Assembly (NCBI RefSeq): GCF_010093305.1 | Contig: NZ_PDWS01000008.1 | Coordinates: forward strand, 1-64,000 | Direction of reading: 5' to 3' | Source of the DNA: Pseudoxanthomonas sacheonensis | GTDB taxonomy: Bacteria > Pseudomonadota > Gammaproteobacteria > Xanthomonadales > Xanthomonadaceae | Length of the DNA stretch: 64,000 bases | In this document: positions 1 through 7,944 of the stretch, piece by piece | How positions within the stretch are numbered: the stretch's first letter is position 1 | Layout: every line of letters starts with the position of its first letter | Notes under the pieces: model-generated | Told to the model about the DNA's origin: nothing | The model's database searches: none | What the model saw: only the letters and a program-made list of their open reading frames with translations | Position numbers and translations under genes: made by a program

Positions 1-599
1 TGTTCCGATTGACCGGCGTTTCGGCGGGCGCCGTGGCTGCGGCCTGCGGATCTTCGGGCGGGGCGGCGGCCGCGGCGCCGGTGGCGTGGTTGTGGTTCCT
101 GCGCCCGTACCAGAAGGACCGCATCCTGACCTTCCTCAATCCGGAGAACGACCCGCTGGGCACCGGCTGGAACATCATCCAGTCCAAGATCGCCATCGGC
201 GGCGGCGGCATGACCGGCAAGGGCTGGGGCGAGGGCACCCAGTCGCACCTCAACTTCCTGCCCGAGCACACCACCGACTTCATCTTCGCGGTGCTGTCGG
301 AGGAATTCGGCTGGCTCGGCGTGGCGCTGGTACTGGCGTTGTATCTGTTCGTGATCGGCCGCTGCCTATGGATCGCCATCGATGCGCGCGACACCTATTC
401 GCGCCTGGTCGCCGGCACCATCGGGCTGTCGTTCTTCGTCTACGTGATCGTGAACGGCGGCATGATCTCCGGTCTGCTGCCGGTGGTGGGCGTGCCGATG
501 CCGTTGCTGAGTTACGGAGGCACTTCCGCGGTATCGCTGTTGGCGGGATTGGGATTGGTGATGTCGGTGCGCGCGCATCGGCCGGTGCATGGATATTGA
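1..599 (+). CDS. rodA: Rod shape-determining protein RodA (C-terminal part)
   Basis: This is the C-terminal part of a SEDS-family peptidoglycan glycosyltransferase, the elongasome polymerase working with PBP2. The reading frame is open to the left edge (FRLTG precedes the first possible start), so the N-terminus lies outside the window. Visible family hallmarks are the periplasmic-loop sequence LNPENDPLGTGWNIIQSKIA, then GGGMTGKGWGEGTQSHLNFL and PEHTTDFIFA, followed by hydrophobic helices and the late motif VGVPMPLLSYGG. All of these are typical of RodA/FtsW; the following mltB-rlpA-dacA genes argue for RodA. The final transmembrane segment ends shortly before the stop codon, so the C-terminus is complete. 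Confidence 0.93.
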   Translation, partial: FRLTGVSAGAVAAACGSSGGAAAAAPVAWLWFLRPYQKDRILTFLNPENDPLGTGWNIIQSKIAIGGGGMTGKGWGEGTQSHLNFLPEHTTDFIFAVLSEEFGWLGVALVLALYLFVIGRCLWIAIDARDTYSRLVAGTIGLSFFVYVIVNGGMISGLLPVVGVPMPLLSYGGTSAVSLLAGLGLVMSVRAHRPVHGY

Positions 600-632
600 T
601 GTGAACAGGGAAGAAGCGCATTCGCTCTTGCT

Positions 633-782
633 TTGCCCCCTTTGACAAAGGGGCTACGGGGGATTTGCTTTTGATCTTGCTTTCGTTGAGCAGAGCGAAT
701 GAGCGAGATCAAGAGCAAATCCCCCTCAATCCCCCTTTTGACCAGCCATTCGGCTGTTGAAAATCGCTTCAAAGGGGGAGGC
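633..782. repeat. Nested hairpin repeat, family A copy 1
   Basis: The rodA-mltB spacer holds a nested inverted repeat. The inner arms are CGGGGGATTTGCTTTTGATC (about 657-676) and its near-complement around 705-725. The outer arms are a CCCCCTTTGACAAAG segment (637-651) and CTTCAAAGGGGGAGG (767-781). A related element occurs at 49628-49715 and shares CTACGGGGGATTTG and AGCAAATCCCCCT. It resembles the dispersed intergenic hairpins common in this bacterial family. No protein is encoded; it could act as a transcription barrier or be an inert repeat. Confidence 0.75.
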
Positions 783-862
783 CAAGCCGCTTTTTGCTGA
801 AGGTAAGTTTGCTCCCGCACGATTCACTCTTCACTGCTTTACGCATGCTACCCTCGGCGCCG

Positions 863-2014
863 ATGACCCGAACCGCTCTTTTCTGCTTGTTCACCCTTGG
901 CCTGGTCGCATGCGCGACGCCAGTGAAGTCTCCGACTCCGGCGCAGCAAACGGCCGCCGAGCCGGCGACGCCGAAGTCCGCGAAAGGCCCCGCGGAGACT
1001 TCCGTCGAAGCCCTGCCGCCCGGTGCGCCGATCGACCTGGCGCCGGTTCCCTTCGAAGTCGCGCGCGCCAACTTCGTGCGCGACACCGCCGCCCGCTACG
1101 CCATCGCGCCGGCCACCATCGAAGCGGTGCTGTCGCGGGCCCAGTTCCTGGACAGCGTGGTCGCGTTGATGTCGCGTCCGGCCGAACGGACCAAGACTTG
1201 GGCCGAATACCGCCCCAACTTCATCACCGAATCGCGCATCGAAGGCGGGCGCGCCTTCCTGGCCACGCACCGCGACGAACTGCAGCGCGTGCAAGCGCGC
1301 ACCGGGGTGCCGGCCGAGATCATCGTTTCCATCATCGGCGTGGAAACCAGCTACGGCGGGTTCACCGGCAAGACGCGGGTGATCGATGCGCTGTACACGC
1401 TGGCGTTCCGTTATCCGCGCAGCGGCAACCCCGAACGTGCGGCCTACGAATACAAGCGCGAGCAATTCTTCCGCGACGAACTGGCGCAATTGTTCGCGTT
1501 GGGTCGCGAGGAGAACCTGGATATCGCCAACCTGACCGGCAGCTACGCCGGCGCCATGGGCCTGGGCCAGTTCATGCCGTCCAGCTACCGCGAATTCGCG
1601 GTGGACGGCAACGGCGACGGACGCCGCGACCTGTTCAACAGCTACGACGACGTGTTTTCCTCCATCGCCAACTATTTCCTGAAGAAGGGCGGCGAACGCG
1701 GCGGCTGGGTGCGCGATGGGGCGATCGCGGCGCGCGCGGAACTGCAACCCGGCTTCGCCGAGTTCAATCCCGAAACCTGGACGCCCGACTACACGCTGGC
1801 CGACCTGGCCCAGCGCGGCTACCGCCCGCTGGATCCGGTCGCGCCCGATGCCACCGCTACTCTGGTCTCGCTGGAAGGCAGCGCCGGCAAGCAGTACTGG
1901 CTGGGTTTCCAGAACTACTACGCCATCACCCGCTACAACAACTCCAAGATGTACGCGATGGCCGTTTACCAGTTGTCGCAAGCCATCGCCGGCAAAGAGA
2001 TCCCACCGGCATGA
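863..2014 (+). CDS. mltB: Membrane-bound lytic murein transglycosylase B
   Basis: Lipoprotein lytic transglycosylase that cleaves the MurNAc-GlcNAc bond of peptidoglycan with formation of 1,6-anhydroMurNAc, attached to the inner face of the outer membrane. The ATG at 863 gives a compact lipoprotein signal (LFTLGLVAC, Cys at about residue 17); upstream in-frame starts at 794 and 845 add an unlikely leader. The SLT_2 (GH103) domain fills most of the 383 residues. The catalytic glutamate is in GVETSYGG (about residue 161), with SYAGAMGLGQFMPSSYREFA further on. The stop overlaps the rlpA start (ATGA), so the two are translationally coupled. Confidence 0.93.
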   Translation: MTRTALFCLFTLGLVACATPVKSPTPAQQTAAEPATPKSAKGPAETSVEALPPGAPIDLAPVPFEVARANFVRDTAARYAIAPATIEAVLSRAQFLDSVVALMSRPAERTKTWAEYRPNFITESRIEGGRAFLATHRDELQRVQARTGVPAEIIVSIIGVETSYGGFTGKTRVIDALYTLAFRYPRSGNPERAAYEYKREQFFRDELAQLFALGREENLDIANLTGSYAGAMGLGQFMPSSYREFAVDGNGDGRRDLFNSYDDVFSSIANYFLKKGGERGGWVRDGAIAARAELQPGFAEFNPETWTPDYTLADLAQRGYRPLDPVAPDATATLVSLEGSAGKQYWLGFQNYYAITRYNNSKMYAMAVYQLSQAIAGKEIPPA

Positions 2015-3321
2015 AGTGGCTGGCGCTGCCTTTATTGGCGCTAACGCTCGCTGCCTGCAGCAGCGCACCGAAGAAGTCTCCGCCTCCTCCCGCATCGGCC
2101 GAAACCGGCGGGCACGCGCAGCGTCCGGCGCCGACGCAAGCCGTCGCAGCCGGATGTTCGCAGAAGTATTCGCCGGCGCAGGAAGACCTGAGCAAGCGCG
2201 GCGACTACAAGGCAGGCGGGCTGTACGCGCCGCATGTTCCCGATACGACCCCCGACCACGTTCCCGACGTGGACTGCATCGCCGAGCCGCTGGTCACCAG
2301 CGAGCCGCGTTCGGCCGTCGGCAACCGCTCGCCCTACAGCGTGCTGGGCAAGAAGTACGAAGTGATGCAGCGCGTCGATGGCTACGTCGAACGGGGCACG
2401 GCCTCGTACTACGGCAACAAGTTCCATGGCCGCCGCACTTCCAATCAGGAGGTGTACGACATGTACGCCTTCACCGCCGCGCACAAGACCTTGCCGCTGC
2501 CCAGCTTCGCGCGCGTCACCAATCTGGACAACGGCAAGTCGGTGGTGGTGCGCGTCAACGACCGCGGCCCCTTCCATGAAGGCCGCATCATCGATCTCAG
2601 CTATGCCGCCGCGGTCAAGCTGGGCATCACCCAGCGCGGCACCGGGCGGGTGGAAGTGCGTGCGCTGACCGGCAACGACGACGGCGACACGACGCTCGCC
2701 GCCGCGCCGACAGTGAAGACCACCGTCGCCACCGGCATTCCGACCCGCATCGCCACCGGCAAGCCAACGCCGATGGATCAGCTGGTGGATCGTCTGCCCA
2801 AGCAGGCAACGACTGGCCAGACGCAGGCCACCGGTTCCGCGCCGGCTGCTTCGGACCCTGGCGACCCATGGCGCTACCACGTCAGCGCCGAGCCCAAGCA
2901 GAAAGCCAGCTCCGAGGCCTTCGACGCCTGGATGAGCTCGCGCGGCGTGCGCGTGGCCACGGGCAAGCCGGCCCCGGTGCGGAAGTCCGCCGATAGCCCG
3001 CGCAGTGTCGCGACGGCCGCGCCCGCGCCGCGCGCTGTCGCACCGGCTCCGGCGTCGGCACCGTCTTCCAATCCATCGCCGGTGTCCGGCAACGACGTGC
3101 AATTGCAGGTCGCAAGCTTCGCCAGCCGCGAAAATGCCGACCGCGCCCTGGCGCGGCTCAGCGCTGCCGGCATCGCCCGTGCCAGCCTCAGCGATGTGGC
3201 CAGCAACGGCCGCACGCTGTGGCGTTTGCGCGTGCAGGCTTCCGATTCGGACTCGGCGACGGAACTGGCCGGGCGTATCGCAGGTCTGGGATTCGGCCAG
3301 CCGCAGGTGGTCCGCGAGTAA
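2011..3321 (+). CDS. rlpA: Septal ring lytic transglycosylase RlpA with SPOR domain
   Basis: Outer-membrane lipoprotein (436 aa) that acts on peptide-stripped glycan at the septum. It starts at the ATG overlapping the mltB stop; the open frame runs further upstream but only antisense to nothing recognisable. A lipobox (LTLAAC, Cys about residue 12) is followed by a double-psi beta-barrel domain with the family motifs GTASYYGNKFHGRRTSN and VVRVNDRGPFHEGRIIDLSY. Then comes a long Ala/Pro/Thr-rich linker of more than 100 residues and a C-terminal SPOR domain (VQLQVASFASRENADRALAR) for binding denuded septal glycan. Overlapping neighbours mltB and dacA suit a cell-wall remodelling operon. Confidence 0.93.
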   Translation: MKWLALPLLALTLAACSSAPKKSPPPPASAETGGHAQRPAPTQAVAAGCSQKYSPAQEDLSKRGDYKAGGLYAPHVPDTTPDHVPDVDCIAEPLVTSEPRSAVGNRSPYSVLGKKYEVMQRVDGYVERGTASYYGNKFHGRRTSNQEVYDMYAFTAAHKTLPLPSFARVTNLDNGKSVVVRVNDRGPFHEGRIIDLSYAAAVKLGITQRGTGRVEVRALTGNDDGDTTLAAAPTVKTTVATGIPTRIATGKPTPMDQLVDRLPKQATTGQTQATGSAPAASDPGDPWRYHVSAEPKQKASSEAFDAWMSSRGVRVATGKPAPVRKSADSPRSVATAAPAPRAVAPAPASAPSSNPSPVSGNDVQLQVASFASRENADRALARLSAAGIARASLSDVASNGRTLWRLRVQASDSDSATELAGRIAGLGFGQPQVVRE

Positions 3322-3407
3322 ACCCCGCGCCCGCCCCTTACAATTCGCCTCTTTTTTTCGTTTTTCCCCTTTCGAACGGGCCCTGGCCTTCCTGGAGTTA
3401 GCAGCAA

Positions 3408-4622
3408 ATGAAGTTCCGTTTCGCAATCGCCGCGCTGGCCACCGTTTCGGTCGGCCTGGCTTTCGCCCAGACCCCCGCGCCGCAGCCGGCTACTCCGGCG
3501 CCGGCCGCCGCCGCGCCTGCGCCCGCTGCAGTGGCCATTCCGCCTGCGCCCAAGCCCGTGGGCACCGCCTGGGTGTTGATGGACTACACCACCGGCCAGG
3601 TGCTGGCGGGCGAGAACTACAACGAGCGCGTGGAGCCGGCCAGCATCACCAAGGTGATGACCTCCTACACGCTGGCCGCCGAACAGAAGAACGGCAAGAT
3701 CAAACCCGACGACCCGGTGATGCTGAGCGAGCGCGCCTGGCGCGAAGGCGGCGCGGGCACCGACGGCAGCTACAGCGGTTTCGCCGTGAACCAGACCGCC
3801 AAACTCGTCGACATGGAAAAAGGCATGGCGGTGCAGTCCGGTAACGATGCCGCCATCGCACTGGCCGAACACGCCGCCGGCAGCGAGGAAGCCTTCGCTG
3901 CGCTGATGAACAATTACGCCGCCAAGATCGGTATGAAGGGCTCGCACTTCGTCAACGCGCACGGCCTGTCGGCGCCGGAGCACTACTCCACCGCCTATGA
4001 TCTGGCGTTGCTGGGCCAGGCGCTGATCCGCGACTACCCGGACACCTACGCCTTCAACAAGATCAAGGAATTCACCGTAGGCACCATCACCCAGCCCAAC
4101 CGCAACCTGCTGTTGTGGCGCGATCCGGCGGTGGACGGCATCAAGACCGGCCACCATTCCGGCGCCGGCTATTGCCTGATGAGCTCGGCCAAGCGCGGCG
4201 ACCAGCGTCTGATCGCGGTGGTGATGGGTTCCACTTCGGAGAAACAGCGCGCCGACGACAGCATGGCGCTGTTGAACTGGGGTTTCCGCTTCTTCGAAAC
4301 CCACCGCCTGTACGAAGCCGGCAAGCAGGTCGCGCAGCAGAAAGTATGGAAGGGCACCACCAAGGAAGTGCAGCTGGGCGTGGCCACGCCGCTGCTGGTG
4401 GGCGTGCCGCGCGGCCGCTATGCCGACCTGAAGCCGACCATGGACGTGCCCAAGGTATTGGTAGCACCGATCAAGAAGGGCCAGGCCATCGGTACGGTCA
4501 AGGTCAGCCTGGACGGCAAGCTGGTGGCCCAGTCCCCGCTGGTCGCGCTCAACGAAGTGGAAGAGGGCGGCTTCTTCCGCCGCCTGTGGGACAGCTTCTG
4601 GATGTGGTGGGAGTCGGAGTGA
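3408..4622 (+). CDS. dacC: D-alanyl-D-alanine carboxypeptidase (PBP5/6 type)
   Basis: Low-molecular-mass penicillin-binding protein that trims the terminal D-Ala of pentapeptides in the periplasm. The 404-residue protein has a signal peptide ending AFA-Q at about residue 20 and a Pro/Ala-rich spacer. The three serine-peptidase motifs are visible: SITK (about 79-82), SGN (about 144-146) and KTG (about 246-248). A C-terminal PBP5 domain and a final amphipathic anchor (FFRRLWDSFWMWWESE) follow. It lies 86 bases after rlpA; a strong terminator follows it. The symbol could equally be dacA; the assignment between dacA and dacC is not resolved here. Confidence 0.92.
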   Translation: MKFRFAIAALATVSVGLAFAQTPAPQPATPAPAAAAPAPAAVAIPPAPKPVGTAWVLMDYTTGQVLAGENYNERVEPASITKVMTSYTLAAEQKNGKIKPDDPVMLSERAWREGGAGTDGSYSGFAVNQTAKLVDMEKGMAVQSGNDAAIALAEHAAGSEEAFAALMNNYAAKIGMKGSHFVNAHGLSAPEHYSTAYDLALLGQALIRDYPDTYAFNKIKEFTVGTITQPNRNLLLWRDPAVDGIKTGHHSGAGYCLMSSAKRGDQRLIAVVMGSTSEKQRADDSMALLNWGFRFFETHRLYEAGKQVAQQKVWKGTTKEVQLGVATPLLVGVPRGRYADLKPTMDVPKVLVAPIKKGQAIGTVKVSLDGKLVAQSPLVALNEVEEGGFFRRLWDSFWMWWESE

Positions 4623-4669
4623 TCCGATCCGGTTGACTGGTCCGGTCGACCGGACCGCCATGACCCACG

Positions 4670-4694
4670 AAAAGCCGGCGCAAGCCGGCTTTTT
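4670..4694 (+). terminator. Rho-independent terminator after dacC
   Basis: A perfect 10-base stem AAAAGCCGGC, loop GCAA, and complement GCCGGCTTTT running into a T-rich tail (TTTTTCGTTT). It is placed 48 bases after the dacC stop and probably ends the rodA-mltB-rlpA-dacC transcript. Confidence 0.88.
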
Positions 4695-4904
4695 CGTTTC
4701 CGCCGCTGGCCGCCGGCCATCGGATTCGCCGTTTTCATGATGGATCCGACGCGGACTTCCGAATCTCGACAGCGGGAGTCGGCAACGTTTGATTTACCAT
4801 GCCGGCTCGGGGTTTCGGAGAGGGGGATCCGCTCCAGGCCGCGAGTCAGCAAAGGAGAATGCCACGCGGCATTCATGCACGTTTATCTCAATAGGGAAAG
4901 TTCG

Positions 4905-5876
4905 ATGAGCATCAGCATTATTTCGAAACACGCGGCCTTGGCCGCAGGCGTGTTCGGCTTGGCCGTGGCGGTCGCCTCGGCGCCGGCATCGGCCCAGCGC
5001 AAGAGCGCGCAGGAACAGCGCAAGGAACAGGTGGCCCAGATTCCGACCTGCGCCAAGCCGCTCGGCACCATTTCGGTGATCGAGCCCGAAGACGCCACCA
5101 ACTGGTGGACGGGCCAGCAATTGCCGGCGCCTTCCAAGCTGATCAAGGTATTCGTCAACAAGTCGCGCTGCTTCACCCTGGTCGACCGCGGCGCCGGCCT
5201 GGACGCGGCCATGGGCGAACGCGCGCTGGCTTCCAGCGGCGAACTGCGCGGCCGCTCCAACATCGGCAAGGGCCAGATCAAGGCGGCCGACTACGTGCTG
5301 GTGCCCGATCTGATCGCCAACAACAACGACGCCGGCGGCAATGCCTTGGGCGGCCTGTTGGGCGGCCTGGTCGGCGGCAATGCCGGCGCCCTCATCGGCG
5401 GCCTCAACTTCAAGAAGAAGACCGCCGACGTGGTGCTCACCGTCACCGACGTGCGCTCCTCCGAGCAGGTGGCCATGGCCGAGGGCAACGCCAAGAAGAC
5501 CGATATCGGCTGGGGCGCCAGCGGCGGCCTGTTCTCCGGCAGCGGTTTCGGCGCGGCCGGCGTTTCCGGCTACGCCAACACCGAGCTGGGCCAGGTCATC
5601 ACCCTGGCCTATCTGCAGGCCTACACCGACATCATCGGCCAGCTGGGCGGCCTGCCGGGCAATGCCTCGGCCGCCAACGCCACCCAGGCGCTCTCGGTGA
5701 CCAAGTCGGCGCGCCTGCTGGCCAATTCCAAGGGCACCGGCAAGGCCGTGCGCACCCTGGACCCGGGCATGATGCTGTACCCCACCGGCAACAAGGACGG
5801 CCTGATGTGGGAAGTGGAAGACGAGCTGGGCAACAAGGGCTGGGTCAATTCCACCATGACCGAGCTGGCGCGCTGA
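4905..5876 (+). CDS. CsgG/HfaB-like secreted protein with C-terminal SH3-like segment
   Basis: A 323-residue exported protein. The ATG at 4905 is chosen because it begins a standard signal peptide (cleavage near ASA-Q, about residue 31); the in-frame extension upstream is not signal-like. The middle part (GLLGGLVGGNAGALIGGL, then ADVVLTVTDVRSSEQVAMA) resembles the curli-assembly factor CsgG family, but there is no lipobox cysteine. The last about 60 residues (GMMLYPTGNKDGLMWEVEDE) look like an SH3b-type domain. No curlin or csgEF gene is nearby, so a curli secretion role is not supported; it may be a CsgG-fold periplasmic or envelope protein. It is monocistronic with a terminator behind it. 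Confidence 0.7.
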   Translation: MSISIISKHAALAAGVFGLAVAVASAPASAQRKSAQEQRKEQVAQIPTCAKPLGTISVIEPEDATNWWTGQQLPAPSKLIKVFVNKSRCFTLVDRGAGLDAAMGERALASSGELRGRSNIGKGQIKAADYVLVPDLIANNNDAGGNALGGLLGGLVGGNAGALIGGLNFKKKTADVVLTVTDVRSSEQVAMAEGNAKKTDIGWGASGGLFSGSGFGAAGVSGYANTELGQVITLAYLQAYTDIIGQLGGLPGNASAANATQALSVTKSARLLANSKGTGKAVRTLDPGMMLYPTGNKDGLMWEVEDELGNKGWVNSTMTELAR

Positions 5877-5905
5877 TCCAGCTCAGTCAGCTCCAAGTTC
5901 CACCG

Positions 5906-5934
5906 AAGGGCCGCATGCGAATGCGGCCCTTTTC
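5906..5934 (+). terminator. Terminator after the CsgG-like gene
   Basis: Stem AAGGGCCGCAT, loop GCGA, complement ATGCGGCCCTT, then a short T tract (TTTTCC). It sits 30 bases behind the stop codon. Confidence 0.85.
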
Positions 5935-5956
5935 CTTGATATCCGTTGAGAATGGT

Positions 5957-6050
5957 CGTGGGAGCGGCGTCCCGCCGCGAGCTCTTGCTTCTGATTTGAA
6001 GCTGGATATGGCAACCGGTTAAAAGCTCGTGGCGGGACGCCGCTCCCACG
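5957..6050. repeat. GTGGGAGCGGC hairpin repeat, family B copy 1
   Basis: Long inverted repeat: CGTGGGAGCGGCGTCCCGCC on the left and its near-perfect complement GGCGGGACGCCGCTCCCACG on the right, continued inward by GCGAGCT/AGCTCG. The loop is about 40 bases. A second member of the same family is at 47760-47834. Such elements are dispersed intergenic repeats in Xanthomonadaceae and are often mobilised in trans by RAYT-type transposases; no such transposase is in this window. Confidence 0.8.
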
Positions 6051-6100
6051 CGACTTCCGCAAGGCTTGGGTTTCGGGGGCAACAGCCCAATAATCCCCGC

Positions 6101-6379
6101 ATGAGCATCAAATCAGACAACCCCGACCACGGCTTCCAGTTCCCCGGCACCTTCGAGCTCAGCGCCATGGGCTCGGCCGACAGCGGGCTGGAAACCGAGC
6201 TGCCGCGCCTGCTGACCGTCGCCGGCATCGAAGTGCTGGAGGAAAGCATCAGCTGGAAGCATTCCTCCAACGGCAAGTACGTCTCGGTGCGCATCGGCTT
6301 CCGCGCCGAGGACCGCGCCCAGTACGATGCCGCCCACCACGCCCTGCGCACGCACCCGGAAGTGAAGTGGACGATCTGA
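6101..6379 (+). CDS. ybeD: YbeD family protein (DUF493)
   Basis: A 92-residue cytoplasmic protein of the DUF493/YbeD family, an ACT-like fold of unclear function, commonly found between dacA and lipB in proteobacteria. The same order is kept here, separated by the CsgG-like gene. Typical features are the opening [15 protein letters not shown] and the middle [15 protein letters not shown]. The end overlaps the GTG start of lipB by 13 bases, indicating coupled expression. Confidence 0.9.
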   Translation: MSIKSDNPDHGFQFPGTFELSAMGSADSGLETELPRLLTVAGIEVLEESISWKHSSNGKYVSVRIGFRAEDRAQYDAAHHALRTHPEVKWTI

Positions 6380-7038
6380 CCGTACTGCCGGGCCGCGTGC
6401 GCGAACTGGGCCGGCAGGCCTACGAGCCGGTGTGGCGGGCGATGCAACGCTTCACCGACCTGCGCGGCGAGCAGACCGAAGACGAAATCTGGATGGTCGA
6501 GCACGACCCCGTGTTCACCCTGGGCCAGGCCGGAAAACCCGAGCATGTGCTGGCAGCCGGCGATATTCCGGTAATCCACGTCGATCGCGGCGGCCAGGTG
6601 ACCTACCACGGCCCCGGGCAGATCGTGGCTTACCCGTTGTTCGACCTGAAACGCATGAAGGTCGGCGTGCGCGAGTACGTCAACCGCATCGAACAGGCCG
6701 TCATCGATACGGCGGCCGAATGGAACATCCACGCCGAGCGCAAGGAAGGCGCGCCCGGCGTCTACGTCGCCGGCGCCAAGGTCGCCGCGCTGGGCATCCG
6801 CGTGCGCCGCGGTTGCACCTTCCATGGCCTGGCCTTCAACATCGGCATGGATCTGGAGCCGTTCCACCGCATCAATCCCTGCGGCTACCAGGGCCTGGAA
6901 GTCACCACGCTGTCCGACCTGGGCGGGCCGTCCGGCATGGACGCGGTGAAACCGGTGCTGTTGGAAAAGCTGGCCGAACAGTTCGGACTTCGACTGCGGA
7001 CAGAAGCGCAATTGCCGGACCTGTCGCTGGCCGCGTAG
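6367..7038 (+). CDS. lipB: Octanoyltransferase LipB
   Basis: Transfers octanoate from acyl carrier protein to the lipoyl domains of pyruvate and 2-oxoglutarate dehydrogenases and GcvH, the first step of lipoate synthesis. It uses a GTG start inside ybeD. The family signature [12 protein letters not shown] (about 74-85), the conserved Lys in [10 protein letters not shown] (about 138) and the thioester cysteine in INPCGYQG (about 172) are all present; the length of 223 aa is normal. lipA, often the next gene in relatives, does not follow; a small VOC gene does. Confidence 0.95.
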   Translation: MDDLTVLPGRVRELGRQAYEPVWRAMQRFTDLRGEQTEDEIWMVEHDPVFTLGQAGKPEHVLAAGDIPVIHVDRGGQVTYHGPGQIVAYPLFDLKRMKVGVREYVNRIEQAVIDTAAEWNIHAERKEGAPGVYVAGAKVAALGIRVRRGCTFHGLAFNIGMDLEPFHRINPCGYQGLEVTTLSDLGGPSGMDAVKPVLLEKLAEQFGLRLRTEAQLPDLSLAA

Positions 7039-7164
7039 CCGCCTGTTCATGTCTCCGGGTTGAGAAAAATCAAGCCGCGTGGATGCGCGCGCCGCTTGGG
7101 TTTCACTGCCAAATAACCGCGTCTTCTGTATCCAGTCGCTTATCCCCAGCGAAAGGTGAGCGTC

Positions 7165-7515
7165 ATGTCCATCGTCAATGCACTGGCTGGAATCGCAGTC
7201 AAGGACATCGATACCGCCGTGGTCTGGTACGAGCAGATACTGGGGCCGGCCTCGCGCCCGATGGACGAAATGGCCGAATGGCAGCTTCCCAACGGCGGAT
7301 GCGTGCAGGTGTTCGAGGACGGCAGCCGTGCGGGGCTGTCGTCGGTGACGCTGGTGGTGGAGGACCTGGACCGCGAAATCGCCGGCCTGGAATCCAAGGG
7401 CATACGCATCGGCGAGAAATCCAGATCCGATCTGGTGGACGTGGCGATCGTGCAGGACCAGGACGGCAACCAGGTCGTGTTCGCGCATGCCAAGAGCGAC
7501 GTGCTGGTCAGCTAG
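7165..7515 (+). CDS. VOC (glyoxalase/bleomycin-resistance fold) family protein
   Basis: A single-domain vicinal-oxygen-chelate protein of 116 aa. ATG 7165 is preferred over the upstream GTG at 7156 because GAAAGG (7151-7156) then serves as ribosome binding site. The beta-alpha-beta-beta-beta repeat is visible: AGIAVKDIDTAVVWYEQILG at the start and SVTLVVEDLDREIAGLESKG plus DQDGNQVVFA in the second half. The substrate cannot be told; the set of metal ligands is incomplete by eye. It probably has its own promoter, since 126 bases separate it from lipB. Confidence 0.8.
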   Translation: MSIVNALAGIAVKDIDTAVVWYEQILGPASRPMDEMAEWQLPNGGCVQVFEDGSRAGLSSVTLVVEDLDREIAGLESKGIRIGEKSRSDLVDVAIVQDQDGNQVVFAHAKSDVLVS

Positions 7516-7612
7516 CGAAAAATCTCCCTACGCGGTTTTCTTCATCGCTTGCAGTCGTCCTGCCCTGCGCCCGATCGACAAGGCCGGAGCCCGCAGGGCA
7601 GGGCGAGGGCTT

Positions 7613-7636
7613 CATTGGCTCGAGCCAATGTATTTT
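7613..7636 (+). terminator. Palindrome with T-run, possible terminator
   Basis: An 18-base perfect palindrome CATTGGCTCGAGCCAATG (7613-7630) is followed directly by TATTTTT. As RNA it can form a 7-base stem with a TCGA loop and U tail, about 100 bases after the VOC stop. An operator function is an alternative. A further 11-base inverted repeat (CCTGCCCTGCG, 7559-7569, and 7592-7602) stands just before it. The rest of the 7516-7932 spacer shows no coding potential. Confidence 0.5.
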
Positions 7637-7873
7637 TCTCCGGCGCTTACGATTGCTTCGACTGGGGATTCGGCCGGTCGTCAGGGTTGCATCCGGTTGA
7701 CGGCTGGGCCGGATCCGCGCACGGCTGGTCGAGACGAAACTGACTCCTCCCGACGAGTGTCCGCGCGCTCAAAGCACCGGTTCGCTGTGCCGGGAATGTG
7801 CCCGCACCTTCTTGAAGGATGGCCGGCATTCCAACGGGTTGGCCAGGACCGGCCATCGCCTGGTGCTTCAGCG

Positions 7874-7887
7874 TTGACCTGGATCAA
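7874..7887 (+). promoter_or_regulatory. FNR/Anr-type box before the agmatine operon
   Basis: TTGAC-CTGG-ATCAA matches nine of ten defined bases of the FNR/Anr consensus TTGAT-N4-ATCAA. It lies about 65 bases before the ptcA ATG, at the right distance for activation of a promoter starting in the 7910-7925 region. This predicts induction of the agmatine deiminase operon under oxygen limitation. The match is seen in the sequence; the regulation is inferred. Confidence 0.6.
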
Positions 7888-7944
7888 TACGGTTTGCCTC
7901 TATTGATCTAGTTTTGGACGCAGCCATGATTCGTGGACAACGCG

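Noticed and set aside
757-2010. Long N-terminal extension of the rlpA reading frame through mltB
   Set aside because: It is an Arg/Gly-rich out-of-frame reading of mltB; the lipoprotein start at 2011 is the real rlpA start.
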